DNA of 64,000 nucleotides from Salinibacterium sp. M195 (GCF_019443965.1 NZ_CP040814.1:2356001-2420000), one strand, 5' to 3'; shown: positions 23,860 to 32,361, numbered from the stretch's first letter. Made by a program: numbers and translations. Notes: generated by a model from the sequence alone, not told the origin.

Positions 23860-24717
23860 CTAAATCAGAGACTTCGTGTGCCAAACAGTCTTAGTTTCGG
23901 TCCACTGAACGATGCGTTCAACGGATGGTGCAGGAACTCCGACAACCGGCCCGGAGACGCGCTTAAGCGTGTCGGCAGCCGCGATCTGGAGATCAACCCA
24001 CTCGAGCTGTTCCGCTCCAGCGAGATCGATACCGTTGACGTCCGCGTGACTGGCAAGCCACGGCGCGATCTCGGCCGGTGACCCCGTGAGGATGTTGACG
24101 ACACCGCCGGGAACGTCGCTCGTCGCAAGAACTTCAGAGAGGCTGATCGCGCTGAGCGGTGCGCCCTGGTGAGCGATAACGACAACAGTGTTTCCGCTGA
24201 CGAGCGCCGGAGCAATGACACTCACAAGGCCCAACAACGACGATGAATCCTGAGGCGCAACGATGGCGATAACGCCGCTGGGCTCTGGCGTGGAAAGGTT
24301 GAAGTACGGGCCAGACACGGGGTTTCCGTTTCCCGCCACCTGAACGTACTTGTCAGCCCAGCCGGCATACCAAACCCACGCATCGATGGCGGTGTCGACT
24401 TGGGTGGTCGCTGCCGGCTTTGAGAGCGCCTCTGTTGCCATTAGCTCGTCAATGAACTGCTCGCGACGACCCTCCAAGAGCTCTGCAATGCGGTAGAGCA
24501 CTTGGCCGCGGTTGTAGCCAGTAGCACCCGACCAGCCGCTGACAGCAGCACGGGCGGCGACGACCGCATCCCGAGCGTCCTTACGGCTTGCCAGTGACGC
24601 GTTCGCGAGAAACACGCCCTTCTTGGTTGCTACCTCATAGGTGCGACCGCTCTCGCTGCGCGGGAACTTGCCACCGATGTAGAGCTTGTAGGTCTTAGGA
24701 ACCGTGAGACGGGTCAT
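23860..24717 (-). CDS. Short aldehyde-dehydrogenase-like protein without catalytic residues
   Basis: The 285-residue product matches only the N-terminal, NAD-binding half of aldehyde dehydrogenases (full enzymes have about 490 residues). It ends just past the Rossmann part and contains no Cys at all. The usual PWNFPL motif with the oxyanion Asn reads APQDSSSLLG here. Such short paralogues are known next to a full-length enzyme in actinobacterial deoC operons, from memory. The ATG overlaps the TGA of the full-length gene upstream (ATGA), so the two are translated together, which suggests a subunit or regulatory role. Enzymatic activity on its own is unlikely. Confidence 0.8.
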   Translation of the reverse strand: MTRLTVPKTYKLYIGGKFPRSESGRTYEVATKKGVFLANASLASRKDARDAVVAARAAVSGWSGATGYNRGQVLYRIAELLEGRREQFIDELMATEALSKPAATTQVDTAIDAWVWYAGWADKYVQVAGNGNPVSGPYFNLSTPEPSGVIAIVAPQDSSSLLGLVSVIAPALVSGNTVVVIAHQGAPLSAISLSEVLATSDVPGGVVNILTGSPAEIAPWLASHADVNGIDLAGAEQLEWVDLQIAAADTLKRVSGPVVGVPAPSVERIVQWTETKTVWHTKSLI

Positions 24718-26225
24718 TTCTTGCTACCTTTCGTGACGGCGGGCGCGGCCCATCCAGCGGATTCTAGGTAAGCGGCCAGTCCGTGACGGCCACCCTCGCG
24801 GCCGTAGCCACTCTCCTTGTAGCCGCCAAATGGCGACGCAGGATCGAAACGGTTGAACGTGTTAGCCCAGATGACGCCAGCACGCAGCTTGTCAGCGACC
24901 GCAAGTACGCGGGAGCCCTTCTCGCTCCAGATGCCCGCAGAAAGCCCGTAGGGCGTGTTGTTGGCCTTGGCGATGGCTTCTGCCGGGGTGCGGAACGTCA
25001 GCACGCTCAGTACTGGCCCGAAGACCTCTTCGCGAGCGATGCGACTTGAGGTCGACACGTTCGTGAAGATCGTCGGCGCGAACCAGAATCCGTTCTCGGG
25101 GATCGCACAGCCGGCGGTCCACCGCTCGGCACCTTCGGCTTCGCCGACATTGCTGAGTTCACGGATGCGGTCGAGCTGAGCTTTGGAGTTGATCGCGCCA
25201 ATGTCAGTGTTCTTGTCGAGCGGGTCGCCCATGCGCAAGGTCGAGAGTCGCGCTTTGAGACGGTCAACAACTTCGTCGTGAACGTTCTCTTGAACCAGAA
25301 GACGCGAGCCTGCACAGCAGACGTGCCCCTGGTTGAAGAAAATGCCGTTGACGATGCCCTCAATGGCCTGATCCATGGGAGCGTCGTCGAAGACGATGTT
25401 GGCGTTCTTGCCGCCAAGCTCGAGCGTGACCTTCTTGCCGCTGCCCGCAATGGACTTGGCGATTGCACGACCAACACCGGTTGAGCCGGTGAAGGCAACC
25501 TTGTTAACGTCGGGGTGGTTGACGAGCGCGCTGCCCGTCTCCCCAGCACCCGTCACGATGTTGACAACGCCCTTGGGCAAGTCGGCCTGCTGCAAGATCT
25601 CAGCGAAAATCATTGCGCTCAGTGGAGTCGTCTCCGCTGGCTTGATCACGACGGTGTTGCCTGCGGCGAGCGCCGGAGCAATCTTCCACGCGAGCATGAG
25701 TAGCGGGAAGTTCCATGGGATTACCTGAGCAGCAACGCCAAGCGATTGCGGGTTCGGGCCGAGGCCGGCATAGTCGAGCTTGTCTGCCCAGCCGGCGTAG
25801 TAGAAGAACCACGCAGCGACGAGAGGTACGTCAACGTCGCGGCTCTCCTTGATCGGCTTTCCGTTGTCGAGGCTCTCAGCGACCGCAAGCTCACGAGCCC
25901 GCTCCTGCACGAGGCGCGCGATGCGGAAGAGGTACTTGCCGCGGTCTGCGCCAGAAAGCTTCGACCACGTGCGGTCGTACGCTTTGCGCGCTGCCGCAAC
26001 AGCGACATCCACATCAGCGTTGTTGGCGTTGGAGATCGAGGCAATCTCTTTCTCGGTTGCGGGCGAAATGGTCGTGAACGCGTCTCCACGACCATCCACA
26101 AATTCACCATCGATGAAGAGACCGTAGTGCTTCTTCAGATGAAGAATCGAAGTCGATTCTGGGGCTGGCGCGTAGTCGAGAAAGCTTGGTGCTTTCGTCG
26201 TCAGAGCCTTGTTGTTTTCAGTCAT
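24714..26225 (-). CDS. NAD-dependent aldehyde dehydrogenase
   Basis: The 503-residue product is a complete aldehyde dehydrogenase. Motifs in order are IPWNFPLLMLAWK with the catalytic Asn, FTGSTGVGRAI for cofactor binding, LELGGKNANIVF with the general-base Glu, and FFNQGHVCCAGSRLLV with the nucleophilic Cys. It lies 8 bases downstream of deoC, so the likely job is oxidising the acetaldehyde released from deoxyribose 5-phosphate to acetate. It overlaps the short aldehyde-dehydrogenase-like gene by ATGA. The broad family specificity leaves other aldehydes possible. Confidence 0.9.
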   Translation of the reverse strand: MTENNKALTTKAPSFLDYAPAPESTSILHLKKHYGLFIDGEFVDGRGDAFTTISPATEKEIASISNANNADVDVAVAAARKAYDRTWSKLSGADRGKYLFRIARLVQERARELAVAESLDNGKPIKESRDVDVPLVAAWFFYYAGWADKLDYAGLGPNPQSLGVAAQVIPWNFPLLMLAWKIAPALAAGNTVVIKPAETTPLSAMIFAEILQQADLPKGVVNIVTGAGETGSALVNHPDVNKVAFTGSTGVGRAIAKSIAGSGKKVTLELGGKNANIVFDDAPMDQAIEGIVNGIFFNQGHVCCAGSRLLVQENVHDEVVDRLKARLSTLRMGDPLDKNTDIGAINSKAQLDRIRELSNVGEAEGAERWTAGCAIPENGFWFAPTIFTNVSTSSRIAREEVFGPVLSVLTFRTPAEAIAKANNTPYGLSAGIWSEKGSRVLAVADKLRAGVIWANTFNRFDPASPFGGYKESGYGREGGRHGLAAYLESAGWAAPAVTKGSKK

Positions 26226-26233
26226 GGTGTGCC

Positions 26234-27247
26234 TTAGTCGATCGTGACGTAGTCGGGGCCGGAGTAGTGGCCGGTGGTGAGCTTCTGACGCTGAAGAAGA
26301 ACGTCATTGAGAAGACTGGATGCGCCGAAGCGGAACAAGTGCGGCTGAAGCCATTCTTCTCCGACTGTCTCAGCGACGGTGACGAGATACTTGATCGCGT
26401 CTTTGGACGTGCGGATGCCGCCAGCAGGCTTGACGCCAATCTTTTCTCCCGTGAGGAGGTGCCAGTCGCGCACAACCTCAAGCATGAGGAGAGTGACGGG
26501 TAGCGTGGCGGCCGGCGCGACTTTTCCGGTGGAGGTTTTGATGAAGTCTCCCCCAGCCAAGATCGCCAACCATGATGCTTTGCGCACGTTGTCGTAGGTG
26601 TTGAGCTCGCCGGTTTCGAGGATCACTTTGAGGTGAGCGTAGGTACCATCATCACGGCGGCACGCCTCTTTGACGGCAACGATTTGGTCGAAGACAACCC
26701 CGTACTTGCCAGACAGGAAGGCGCCACGGTCGATGACCATGTCGATTTCGTCTGCACCGTTGGCGACGGCTTCCTTGGTGTCCATGATCTTGATCGGCAA
26801 CGATGAGCGACCACTCGGGAATGCCGTGGCAACAGCGGCAACGTTGATTCCGTTGTCTGAGCCGTTCGACCATGCCGAGCCAAGTGCATCTGCCGCGTAG
26901 GGAACCATGTCGCCATAGACGCAGACAGCAGCAACCCGTGGGGTCGAAGCATCCGAGGGGTCAGGCAGCATTGCTTTCGCTGCCAGGGAGCGCACCTTGC
27001 CTGGGGTGTCAGCGCCTTCAAGTGTCGTGAGGTCAATGAGCTTGATGATGGTATCGAGAGCCCACGCCTTTGACGTGGTCTTGATCGAGCGAGTGCCGAG
27101 ACCGGCAGCACGCTGCTCGAGCCCAACTGCGTCGACGCCTGATAGCCCCTCAAGGTGAAGCTTGAGAGACTTTTCGGTCAGATCTGAACCGATGAGATTG
27201 ACCGCGCGCTCAGCAGGAGCGAGCGCGATGGCCTGTTCGATTGTCAT
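26234..27247 (-). CDS. deoC: Deoxyribose-phosphate aldolase
   Basis: The 337-residue product should split 2-deoxy-D-ribose 5-phosphate into glyceraldehyde 3-phosphate and acetaldehyde. Schiff-base Lys is in GGDFIKTSTGK and the second active-site Lys in GVKPAGGIRTSKDA; the DEIDMVIDRGAFLSGKYG segment gives the paired Asp. It is longer than the class I E. coli enzyme (259 residues) because of about 80 extra N-terminal residues, as in many actinobacteria. The start codon overlaps the stop of the regulator gene upstream (ATGA), which makes it part of a sorC-deoC-aldh operon. Confidence 0.93.
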   Translation of the reverse strand: MTIEQAIALAPAERAVNLIGSDLTEKSLKLHLEGLSGVDAVGLEQRAAGLGTRSIKTTSKAWALDTIIKLIDLTTLEGADTPGKVRSLAAKAMLPDPSDASTPRVAAVCVYGDMVPYAADALGSAWSNGSDNGINVAAVATAFPSGRSSLPIKIMDTKEAVANGADEIDMVIDRGAFLSGKYGVVFDQIVAVKEACRRDDGTYAHLKVILETGELNTYDNVRKASWLAILAGGDFIKTSTGKVAPAATLPVTLLMLEVVRDWHLLTGEKIGVKPAGGIRTSKDAIKYLVTVAETVGEEWLQPHLFRFGASSLLNDVLLQRQKLTTGHYSGPDYVTID

Positions 27248-28188
27248 GTGGTTTCCTCCAGAAGGGCGTGGGCGGTGGCCTCATCGGTGACGATGACGGA
27301 ACACAACCCACTCGTAACGACGGCGCGCGCGACGTCATGTTTAGCGTCGCCTGCGACGACAAAAATTGCGTGCTCTGCAGCACGGAGTTCATCAAGACCG
27401 ATCCCTACCGTGCGCTCATCGAGCGCGGTGTCAACGATCTCGCCTTGGGCATCGATGTAGCGGCCGACAACATCTCCGACGGCACCTTGAGAAACAAGTT
27501 CATCGACATCCGCTTCAGTCAAGTAGCCACTGTCGACGTGCACGGAGCTTGCTCCGGCAACCCCGGCGCTATACAAATAGGCGGATGCCGAAGCACCGAG
27601 CGCTCGAACGCTCGCAACGGCGCGGTCACGTTCGATCGCACGTTTCGTTTCAACCTGTTCCAAGATTGCAGGGATCGGCAGCAGCGTTGCTTGACCGTGC
27701 CCTTTTTGTGCGATTGTGACGGCAGTCTGGGCAGCGGTGCCCTGCTTGCTGTTGAGGCTCACGCCACCGTTGATTTGGACGACCTGCACGCCAACGGTCC
27801 AGCCGGGAGCAAGGAGGCGGGCGACTTCGTCGAGCGTGCGGCCCCAGCTCACCCCGAGAGTTCGAGGAATGGGGCGCACTGCTGCGAGATAGTCTGCAGC
27901 GGCTTGAGCGACGCGAGGACTCACCTCTTCATCATCGGTTGGCAGCGGAACAACGACTGCATCCTTGAGCCCGAAGCGGTCTCGTAGTTGGCGTTCGACA
28001 TCGAGTCGACGGGCACGAGGGTGAATGATCTCGATGCGTACGATTCCCACTTCACGAGCGCGCGTAAGGAGTCGACCGACCTTCCACCGAGTGATACCCA
28101 AGAGGGCACCTACCTCGTCTTGAGTCTTGTTCTCTTCGTAATAGAGCTCGGCAACACGCACAGCCAAGAGTTCGGTTGATTCATCCAC
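27244..28188 (-). CDS. SorC/DeoR-type sugar-responsive transcriptional regulator
   Basis: The 314-residue product has an N-terminal helix-turn-helix (residues 8-55, NKTQDEVGALLGITRWKVGRLLTRAREVGIV) and a large sugar-phosphate-binding domain related to phosphosugar isomerases (SWGRTLDEVARLL, TVGIGLDEL). This is the SorC family, whose B. subtilis member DeoR binds deoxyribose 5-phosphate and controls the deo operon. Being first in the deoC operon, it probably autoregulates. A promoter TTGCAA-N17-TATCGT and two similar palindromic sites lie upstream. Confidence 0.88.
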   Translation of the reverse strand: MDESTELLAVRVAELYYEENKTQDEVGALLGITRWKVGRLLTRAREVGIVRIEIIHPRARRLDVERQLRDRFGLKDAVVVPLPTDDEEVSPRVAQAAADYLAAVRPIPRTLGVSWGRTLDEVARLLAPGWTVGVQVVQINGGVSLNSKQGTAAQTAVTIAQKGHGQATLLPIPAILEQVETKRAIERDRAVASVRALGASASAYLYSAGVAGASSVHVDSGYLTEADVDELVSQGAVGDVVGRYIDAQGEIVDTALDERTVGIGLDELRAAEHAIFVVAGDAKHDVARAVVTSGLCSVIVTDEATAHALLEETT

Positions 28189-28206
28189 TGTTGCCTCCTG
28201 TCGTCA

Positions 28207-28235
28207 ACGATAGAGTCAGACACGCCAACTTGCAA
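28207..28235 (-). promoter_or_regulatory. Promoter of the sorC-deoC operon
   Basis: On the minus strand -35 TTGCAA (28230-28235) and -10 TATCGT (28207-28212) are 17 bases apart, and AGGAGG lies before the ATG at 28188. CATATG-containing sequence overlaps the -35. Confidence 0.6.
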
Positions 28236-28286
28236 CATATGCGGGGACGTGTGCGCAGATGAGCAGCGCGCGCGAAGTGGTGATGC

Positions 28287-28296
28287 GCACATGTGC
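28287..28296. promoter_or_regulatory. Palindrome GCACATGTGC, possible SorC operator
   Basis: A perfect 10-base palindrome between the divergent sorC operon and the ROK kinase gene. A related CAACATATGC lies at 28233-28242 across the sorC -35 element. Confidence 0.35.
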
Positions 28297-28365
28297 AGCA
28301 AACACCGTCAACCTGAATACCACTCGAACGCTCCTCTGGGTGTACTCGCGACCGCCTGCACCCAA

Positions 28366-28378
28366 TAAGGTTGATGCC
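28366..28378 (+). promoter_or_regulatory. -10 element TAAGGT, leaderless GTG start of the ROK kinase
   Basis: TAAGGT (28366-28371) is 7 bases before the GTG at 28379. The embedded AAGG could also serve as a weak ribosome-binding site. Confidence 0.4.
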
Positions 28379-29350
28379 GTGACCACCACCACATCGAATC
28401 GTTATGCCCTCGCCATCGACATCGGCGGCACCAAAGTCGAGGCTGCCCTCGTCGACCCGAACGGCGTCGTTCTCGCGGCAAGCCGCTTCCGTGCCCCCAC
28501 CGGTCGCGCCTCCTCGAGTGATCAACTCGCCGAGAGTGTGCTCACCGTCGTGCGCCAGTCAACCGCCGCTCTGCCGGATGGCGCCGAACTGCTCGGCGTG
28601 GGCATCGGAAGCGCCGGCCCCATCTCGGTTTCTCGCGGCGAGGTATCCCCCCTCAACTTGCCCGCCTGGCGCGACTATGGCGTTCGTACTCTCGTGGAAG
28701 CAGAGCTTCCTGGCATTTCCGTAGCACTCCGCGGCGATGGCAACTGCATCGCCCTGGCCGAACACTGGATCGGTGCAGCCCAGGGTGTGAAGTACTTCAT
28801 GGGGATGGTTGTGTCGACCGGCGTTGGAGGTGGCCTCATCCTCGACAACCAGCTCATCGACGGCCCCACCGGAAACGGTGGCCACTTCGGTCACGTTGAA
28901 GTCGGTGGAGAAACTGTCGTCTGCGGTTGTGGCGGTACCGGCTGCGTCGAGGCGGTCGCCTCTGGCCCGAAGACTGTCGAGTGGGCGCAAGCTCGCGGCT
29001 GGACCGGATCGACCGGTGAAGAACTCTCGGCGGACTACGCAGCGGGCAATGAGATCGCGATTAGTGCGGTGCGCCGCTCAGCTCGTGCCGTCGGCCATGG
29101 CATCGCCTCAGCAACGGCTCTCGTAGACCTCGAACTCGTCGCGATCGGTGGCGGTTTCTCGCACGTCGCCGCCGACTACATTGACCTCGTCGCTGAAGCG
29201 ATCACCGATCGGACACCGTTCCCGTTCATCACCAAAGTGCGCGTCGTCGCCTCTGGGCTCTCGAGCGATGGCCCGCTGATCGGTGCGGCGTCGCTGGTTC
29301 ATCACCCCGAGCGGCTGAGCAACTCAGCGTTAGAGGGCGCAACTAGCTAA
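28379..29350 (+). CDS. ROK-family sugar kinase
   Basis: The 323-residue product starts TTTTSNRYALAIDIGGTKVEAALVD-like with the phosphate-1 motif DIGGTK near residue 13. It has the substrate His in GNGGHFGHVEV and the zinc-type motif CGCGGTGCVEAVASG near residue 183. These place it among glucokinases/N-acetylmannosamine or related kinases; no helix-turn-helix is present, so it is an enzyme and not a ROK repressor. The open frame reaches back to 28259, but the GTG at 28379 follows a TAAGGT element and fits the family's N-terminus. Its stop overlaps that of the convergent transporter gene. Confidence 0.87.
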   Translation: MTTTTSNRYALAIDIGGTKVEAALVDPNGVVLAASRFRAPTGRASSSDQLAESVLTVVRQSTAALPDGAELLGVGIGSAGPISVSRGEVSPLNLPAWRDYGVRTLVEAELPGISVALRGDGNCIALAEHWIGAAQGVKYFMGMVVSTGVGGGLILDNQLIDGPTGNGGHFGHVEVGGETVVCGCGGTGCVEAVASGPKTVEWAQARGWTGSTGEELSADYAAGNEIAISAVRRSARAVGHGIASATALVDLELVAIGGGFSHVAADYIDLVAEAITDRTPFPFITKVRVVASGLSSDGPLIGAASLVHHPERLSNSALEGATS

Positions 29351-30594
29351 CTGTCGAACTCGGCAGTCGGTATGCGCAGTTCGTCCTCAACGAAACTGGG
29401 ACGGCTCAGCATGACGGCGCTGACCAGCGCCATCAGACTTGTCACGAGCAAGAACATGAGCGGCCACACCCAGCCGCCGCTCAGTTCCCGCACGAGCGCG
29501 ACGGCAAATGGCCCGAGCGCGGCAACCGTGTACGCAACACTTTGAACAAATCCGCTGAGCGCGGCAGAGCCTTCGTGACTACGCGTGCGCAGGTTGATGA
29601 GCACAAGGCACAGCGGGAACAGTATTGACCCGATACCGACGAGTGTCACCCACAGCCACGTAACCGTGGTGGGAGCCAAGGCGAGCCCCAGATATCCGGC
29701 CACACCGGCGAGCACTCCCCCGGCAATCACCAGCCCGATGTTAGAAATGCGGCTGGCGAGAATCGGGCTCAGGATGCCCAACGGAATGCCGATCAGACCG
29801 AACAGCGACAGCATCGCCCCTGCCTGCACCGGGGTGAACTGTGCCGACTCGATCAGGATTTCGGGAAGCCACGCAAAGAAGGAATAGAACCCGATCGACG
29901 ACACAGCGAACGCGATCGTGATCGCCCACGCCGTCTTGGAACGGGCAACGGCCCACACCGAAATATGCGGTGTCAACGGGAGAATGCTTGCGTCGCTGAC
30001 CGCACGACGCTTGGCATTGCGGCCACGAAGCGTCAGCACAAACCAAGGAACAAATGCAGTCAGTGCAAGAGCAGCCCAGACAGCAACCGAAACTCGCCAA
30101 CCTGAAACCCCCGCGATGGGTGCGGCAAAGAACGCCGGGATTGCGGCACCAAGCGAGATAAGCATGACGTAGCCGCCCGTGACCGTAGCCAGGCGGTCAG
30201 GAAAGTACTTCTTGACGGCGGGAGGGAGAAGAACATTGCCCACTCCCATTCCGGCAAGAGCGATAAAGCTGCCGAGAGCGAGCACCAGGTAGTCATCGCT
30301 CACGGCCCGAATACTCGACCCCGCAACCATCAACGCCGCCGCAATCAGCAGACTGGCATCAAGACCCCTGGCGCGAGCAAGTGCCGGAGCGGCGATTCCC
30401 GCAATCGCAAAAGCGATCGGCGGCAACATCCCGAGCACACCGAGTCCGAGGCTAGAAATCGGAATATCATTCTCGATCACGCCAATAATGGGAGAAATCG
30501 CCGCGACCGCGGTGCGCACGTTGAGGGCGACAAAGAGTATGCCAGCCAGCGCAAGAAGACGCCCTCTCCAGAGAGTGCGCGAGGGAGTGATCAT
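29347..30594 (-). CDS. CynX/NimT-family MFS transporter
   Basis: From the ATG at 30594 the product has 415 residues and twelve predicted membrane helices. The start LFVALNVRTAVAAISPIIGVI is the signature of the CynX/NimT (cyanate, 2-nitroimidazole) branch, and the R in NVRTAV is conserved there. Substrate is unknown. The open frame extends to 30684, but that stretch is not hydrophobic or family-like; TAGACT stands 7 bases before the chosen ATG. The final stop (TAG) overlaps the ROK kinase stop by three bases. Confidence 0.83.
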   Translation of the reverse strand: MITPSRTLWRGRLLALAGILFVALNVRTAVAAISPIIGVIENDIPISSLGLGVLGMLPPIAFAIAGIAAPALARARGLDASLLIAAALMVAGSSIRAVSDDYLVLALGSFIALAGMGVGNVLLPPAVKKYFPDRLATVTGGYVMLISLGAAIPAFFAAPIAGVSGWRVSVAVWAALALTAFVPWFVLTLRGRNAKRRAVSDASILPLTPHISVWAVARSKTAWAITIAFAVSSIGFYSFFAWLPEILIESAQFTPVQAGAMLSLFGLIGIPLGILSPILASRISNIGLVIAGGVLAGVAGYLGLALAPTTVTWLWVTLVGIGSILFPLCLVLINLRTRSHEGSAALSGFVQSVAYTVAALGPFAVALVRELSGGWVWPLMFLLVTSLMALVSAVMLSRPSFVEDELRIPTAEFDS

Positions 30595-30607
30595 TCGCAC
30601 GAGTCTA
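30595..30607 (-). promoter_or_regulatory. -10 element TAGACT, leaderless start of the CynX-like gene
   Basis: TAGACT (30602-30607) lies 7 bases before the ATG at 30594; no Shine-Dalgarno is present. Confidence 0.45.
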
Positions 30608-30684
30608 CGGCTAGTTTTATCGCGACCCCTACGATGGTGGGTATCGTCGACAACTCGTGTCGGCCGACAACTCAGGAGACACAC

Positions 30685-30954
30685 ATGGGTAACAGCGGAT
30701 TCGATCTCGGTGACATCGGTGACGTCGTTGGAGGTCTAGTAAAAGGCAAGGGACTCGACGTTGAAGCCCTCGAGCCCATCTGGGAGGGTATCCAGCCAAC
30801 CCTGCAGGGCCTCGACACCGACACGATTCTTGACACTGTCGCCAATTGGGCAAAAGACCTCAACTTGCCACTCGTCGGCAATGTGCCAGACGATGTAGTC
30901 GAGAACCTCAAGAATGGTGTGAAGGTTCCCCTCAGCAAGCTCGTCAAGGGCTAA
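30685..30954 (+). CDS. Small acidic protein of unknown function
   Basis: The 89-residue product (MGNSGFDLGDIGDVVGGLVKG...) is predicted soluble and helical, with repeated Leu/Val-Gly-Lys stretches and no Cys. I recognise no family. The ATG at 30685 is chosen over an upstream GTG-type start because AGGAG sits 6 bases before it. It diverges from the CynX-like gene and converges on ribF; a hairpin inside the ribF end (30972-31002) followed by a T-rich stretch may terminate it. Confidence 0.6.
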   Translation: MGNSGFDLGDIGDVVGGLVKGKGLDVEALEPIWEGIQPTLQGLDTDTILDTVANWAKDLNLPLVGNVPDDVVENLKNGVKVPLSKLVKG

Positions 30955-30965
30955 CTGTCACCAAA

Positions 30966-31922
30966 CTACTTCTTGGGCGTCGCTTTCGCGGGGACGCCCA
31001 AGATTTCTCTCACGGCAACTTCATCGAGGCACATCTGCTCGACTAGGGCATCAACAGTGGTGTACTTCACCATTCCCCGAACGTATTCCACGAACTCAAT
31101 CTCTACGCGCTTTCCGTAGATATCAAAGTCTTGATCCAGGGCGTGAGCCTCAACTTGCTTCTCAGGCACCCCGTCAAACGTCGGGTTGTTGCCGATTGAT
31201 ACCGCTGCCGCGAAACGAACACCATCGACGACGAGCCAGGCGGCATACACACCGTCTGCGGGAATGAATCCCTCCGGGTTTCGTTCGAGATTAGCGGTCG
31301 GATACCCGAGTTCGCGCCCACGCTGCTGGCCGAGTACGACCACTCCCCGCACCGAATGCGCTGCCGTGAGTAATTGCGCCGCCTCCGCAACGCGACCCTC
31401 CGCAAGAAGTTCGCGCACGAACGTTGAGGAAACGCGCCGACCCTCCTCGAGCGCAATGTCGTCGACCACAACGACCTCGAAGCCGTGCTTGTCACCGAGT
31501 TCACGGAGCAAGGCAACATCACCAGCTCCGCGCGCACCAAACCGAAAGTCGGCACCGACCAGAATTACCTTGGTATCGAGAGCCCCGGCAAGAACTGTCG
31601 CGACAAAGTCGTCAGCCGGCACCTCGCTGAGCGCGCGGTCAAACGCCAACACGAGAGTCGCGTCGACCTCGGTTGTCGCAAGCCGCTCAAGCTTTTGTTT
31701 TGTACTGAGCAACGCCGTTGGGCACGCCGCCGGGTTCAGCAGACTAATCGGGTTGCGATCGAAAGTGACAACGACGGAGCGCAGATCGTGGGAAGCAGCT
31801 ACGTCGCGCAATCGAGCGAGCACCGCACGATGGCCGCTATGCACGCCATCAAATTTGCCGATCGTTACCGCCACTTGACCATACGACTTCGGCACGGTGC
31901 CCAGTGAATCAAACACGTCCAT
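30966..31922 (-). CDS. ribF: Bifunctional riboflavin kinase/FAD synthetase
   Basis: From the ATG at 31922 the product has 318 residues, the usual RibF length. The N-terminal FAD synthetase nucleotidyltransferase domain shows GKFDGVHSGHRAVL near residue 20 (Lys where most have Asn) and the C-terminal riboflavin kinase domain shows GRELGYPTANLE near 195. It makes FMN and FAD from riboflavin. AGGAGA precedes the ATG. The longer frame to 32105 overlaps the membrane-protein gene upstream and was rejected. The gene lies one base from the stop of that gene, so the two are co-transcribed in the truB-ribF cluster. Confidence 0.93.
   Translation of the reverse strand: MDVFDSLGTVPKSYGQVAVTIGKFDGVHSGHRAVLARLRDVAASHDLRSVVVTFDRNPISLLNPAACPTALLSTKQKLERLATTEVDATLVLAFDRALSEVPADDFVATVLAGALDTKVILVGADFRFGARGAGDVALLRELGDKHGFEVVVVDDIALEEGRRVSSTFVRELLAEGRVAEAAQLLTAAHSVRGVVVLGQQRGRELGYPTANLERNPEGFIPADGVYAAWLVVDGVRFAAAVSIGNNPTFDGVPEKQVEAHALDQDFDIYGKRVEIEFVEYVRGMVKYTTVDALVEQMCLDEVAVREILGVPAKATPKK
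30972..31002 (+). terminator. Hairpin inside the ribF 3' end, possible terminator for the convergent gene
   Basis: CTTGGGCGTC (30972-30981) pairs perfectly with GACGCCCAAG (30993-31002) and is followed on the plus strand by ATTTCTCTC. It lies within the last codons of ribF, 17 bases after the stop of the small plus-strand gene. Confidence 0.5.
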
Positions 31923-31923
31923 G

Positions 31924-32337
31924 TCAGCGACTCTCCTGAGAAATACGCACCCGATAGAGCCACACGAGGCCAAGAATCGGAAGAGCCAAAGGCACAAAGA
32001 GGTAGCCAGCGCCAAACGCTGACCACACTGTATCTGCCGGGAACAACACCGCATCGACGAGGCTGAGCGTTCCGACCGTGAGCACCCCCACGAGTTCGAA
32101 GACAATCGCGATCACGGCGACGCGATACCAGCGCTGTCCAGAGCGGATAAGCGCAACAGTAGCGACGATGTAGACAACGCCAGCTGCCGCCGAAAGGAGA
32201 TAGGCAATCGGTGCGTCATCAAACTTGGTCGCGATTTGAAAAAGCGAGCGCGCTGTAGCGGCCAATGCCATCACCGCATAGACGGCAATGAGCACGCGAC
32301 CAACGCCCGCAGTGGTAGTAGAACTCTTGCTAGTCAT
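31924..32337 (-). CDS. Four-helix membrane protein of unknown function
   Basis: The 137-residue product has hydrophobic helices at about 13-35, 43-63, 70-93 and 103-127. No motif is recognised. It sits between truB and ribF, a place where many actinobacteria carry small uncharacterised membrane genes. The ATG is 7 bases after TAAAGT and lacks a Shine-Dalgarno, so it may start a leaderless transcript that also carries ribF. Confidence 0.6.
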   Translation of the reverse strand: MTSKSSTTTAGVGRVLIAVYAVMALAATARSLFQIATKFDDAPIAYLLSAAAGVVYIVATVALIRSGQRWYRVAVIAIVFELVGVLTVGTLSLVDAVLFPADTVWSAFGAGYLFVPLALPILGLVWLYRVRISQESR

Positions 32338-32350
32338 CGAATCAACTTTA
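32338..32350 (-). promoter_or_regulatory. -10 element TAAAGT, leaderless start
   Basis: TAAAGT (32345-32350) lies 7 bases before the ATG at 32337. It would drive the small membrane gene and ribF. Confidence 0.45.
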
Positions 32351-32361
32351 GGCGCTCTGGC

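Noticed and set aside
31923..32105. Longer start for ribF
   Set aside because: The added 61 residues lie in another frame over the upstream membrane-protein gene and do not fit RibF; AGGAGA precedes the ATG at 31922.
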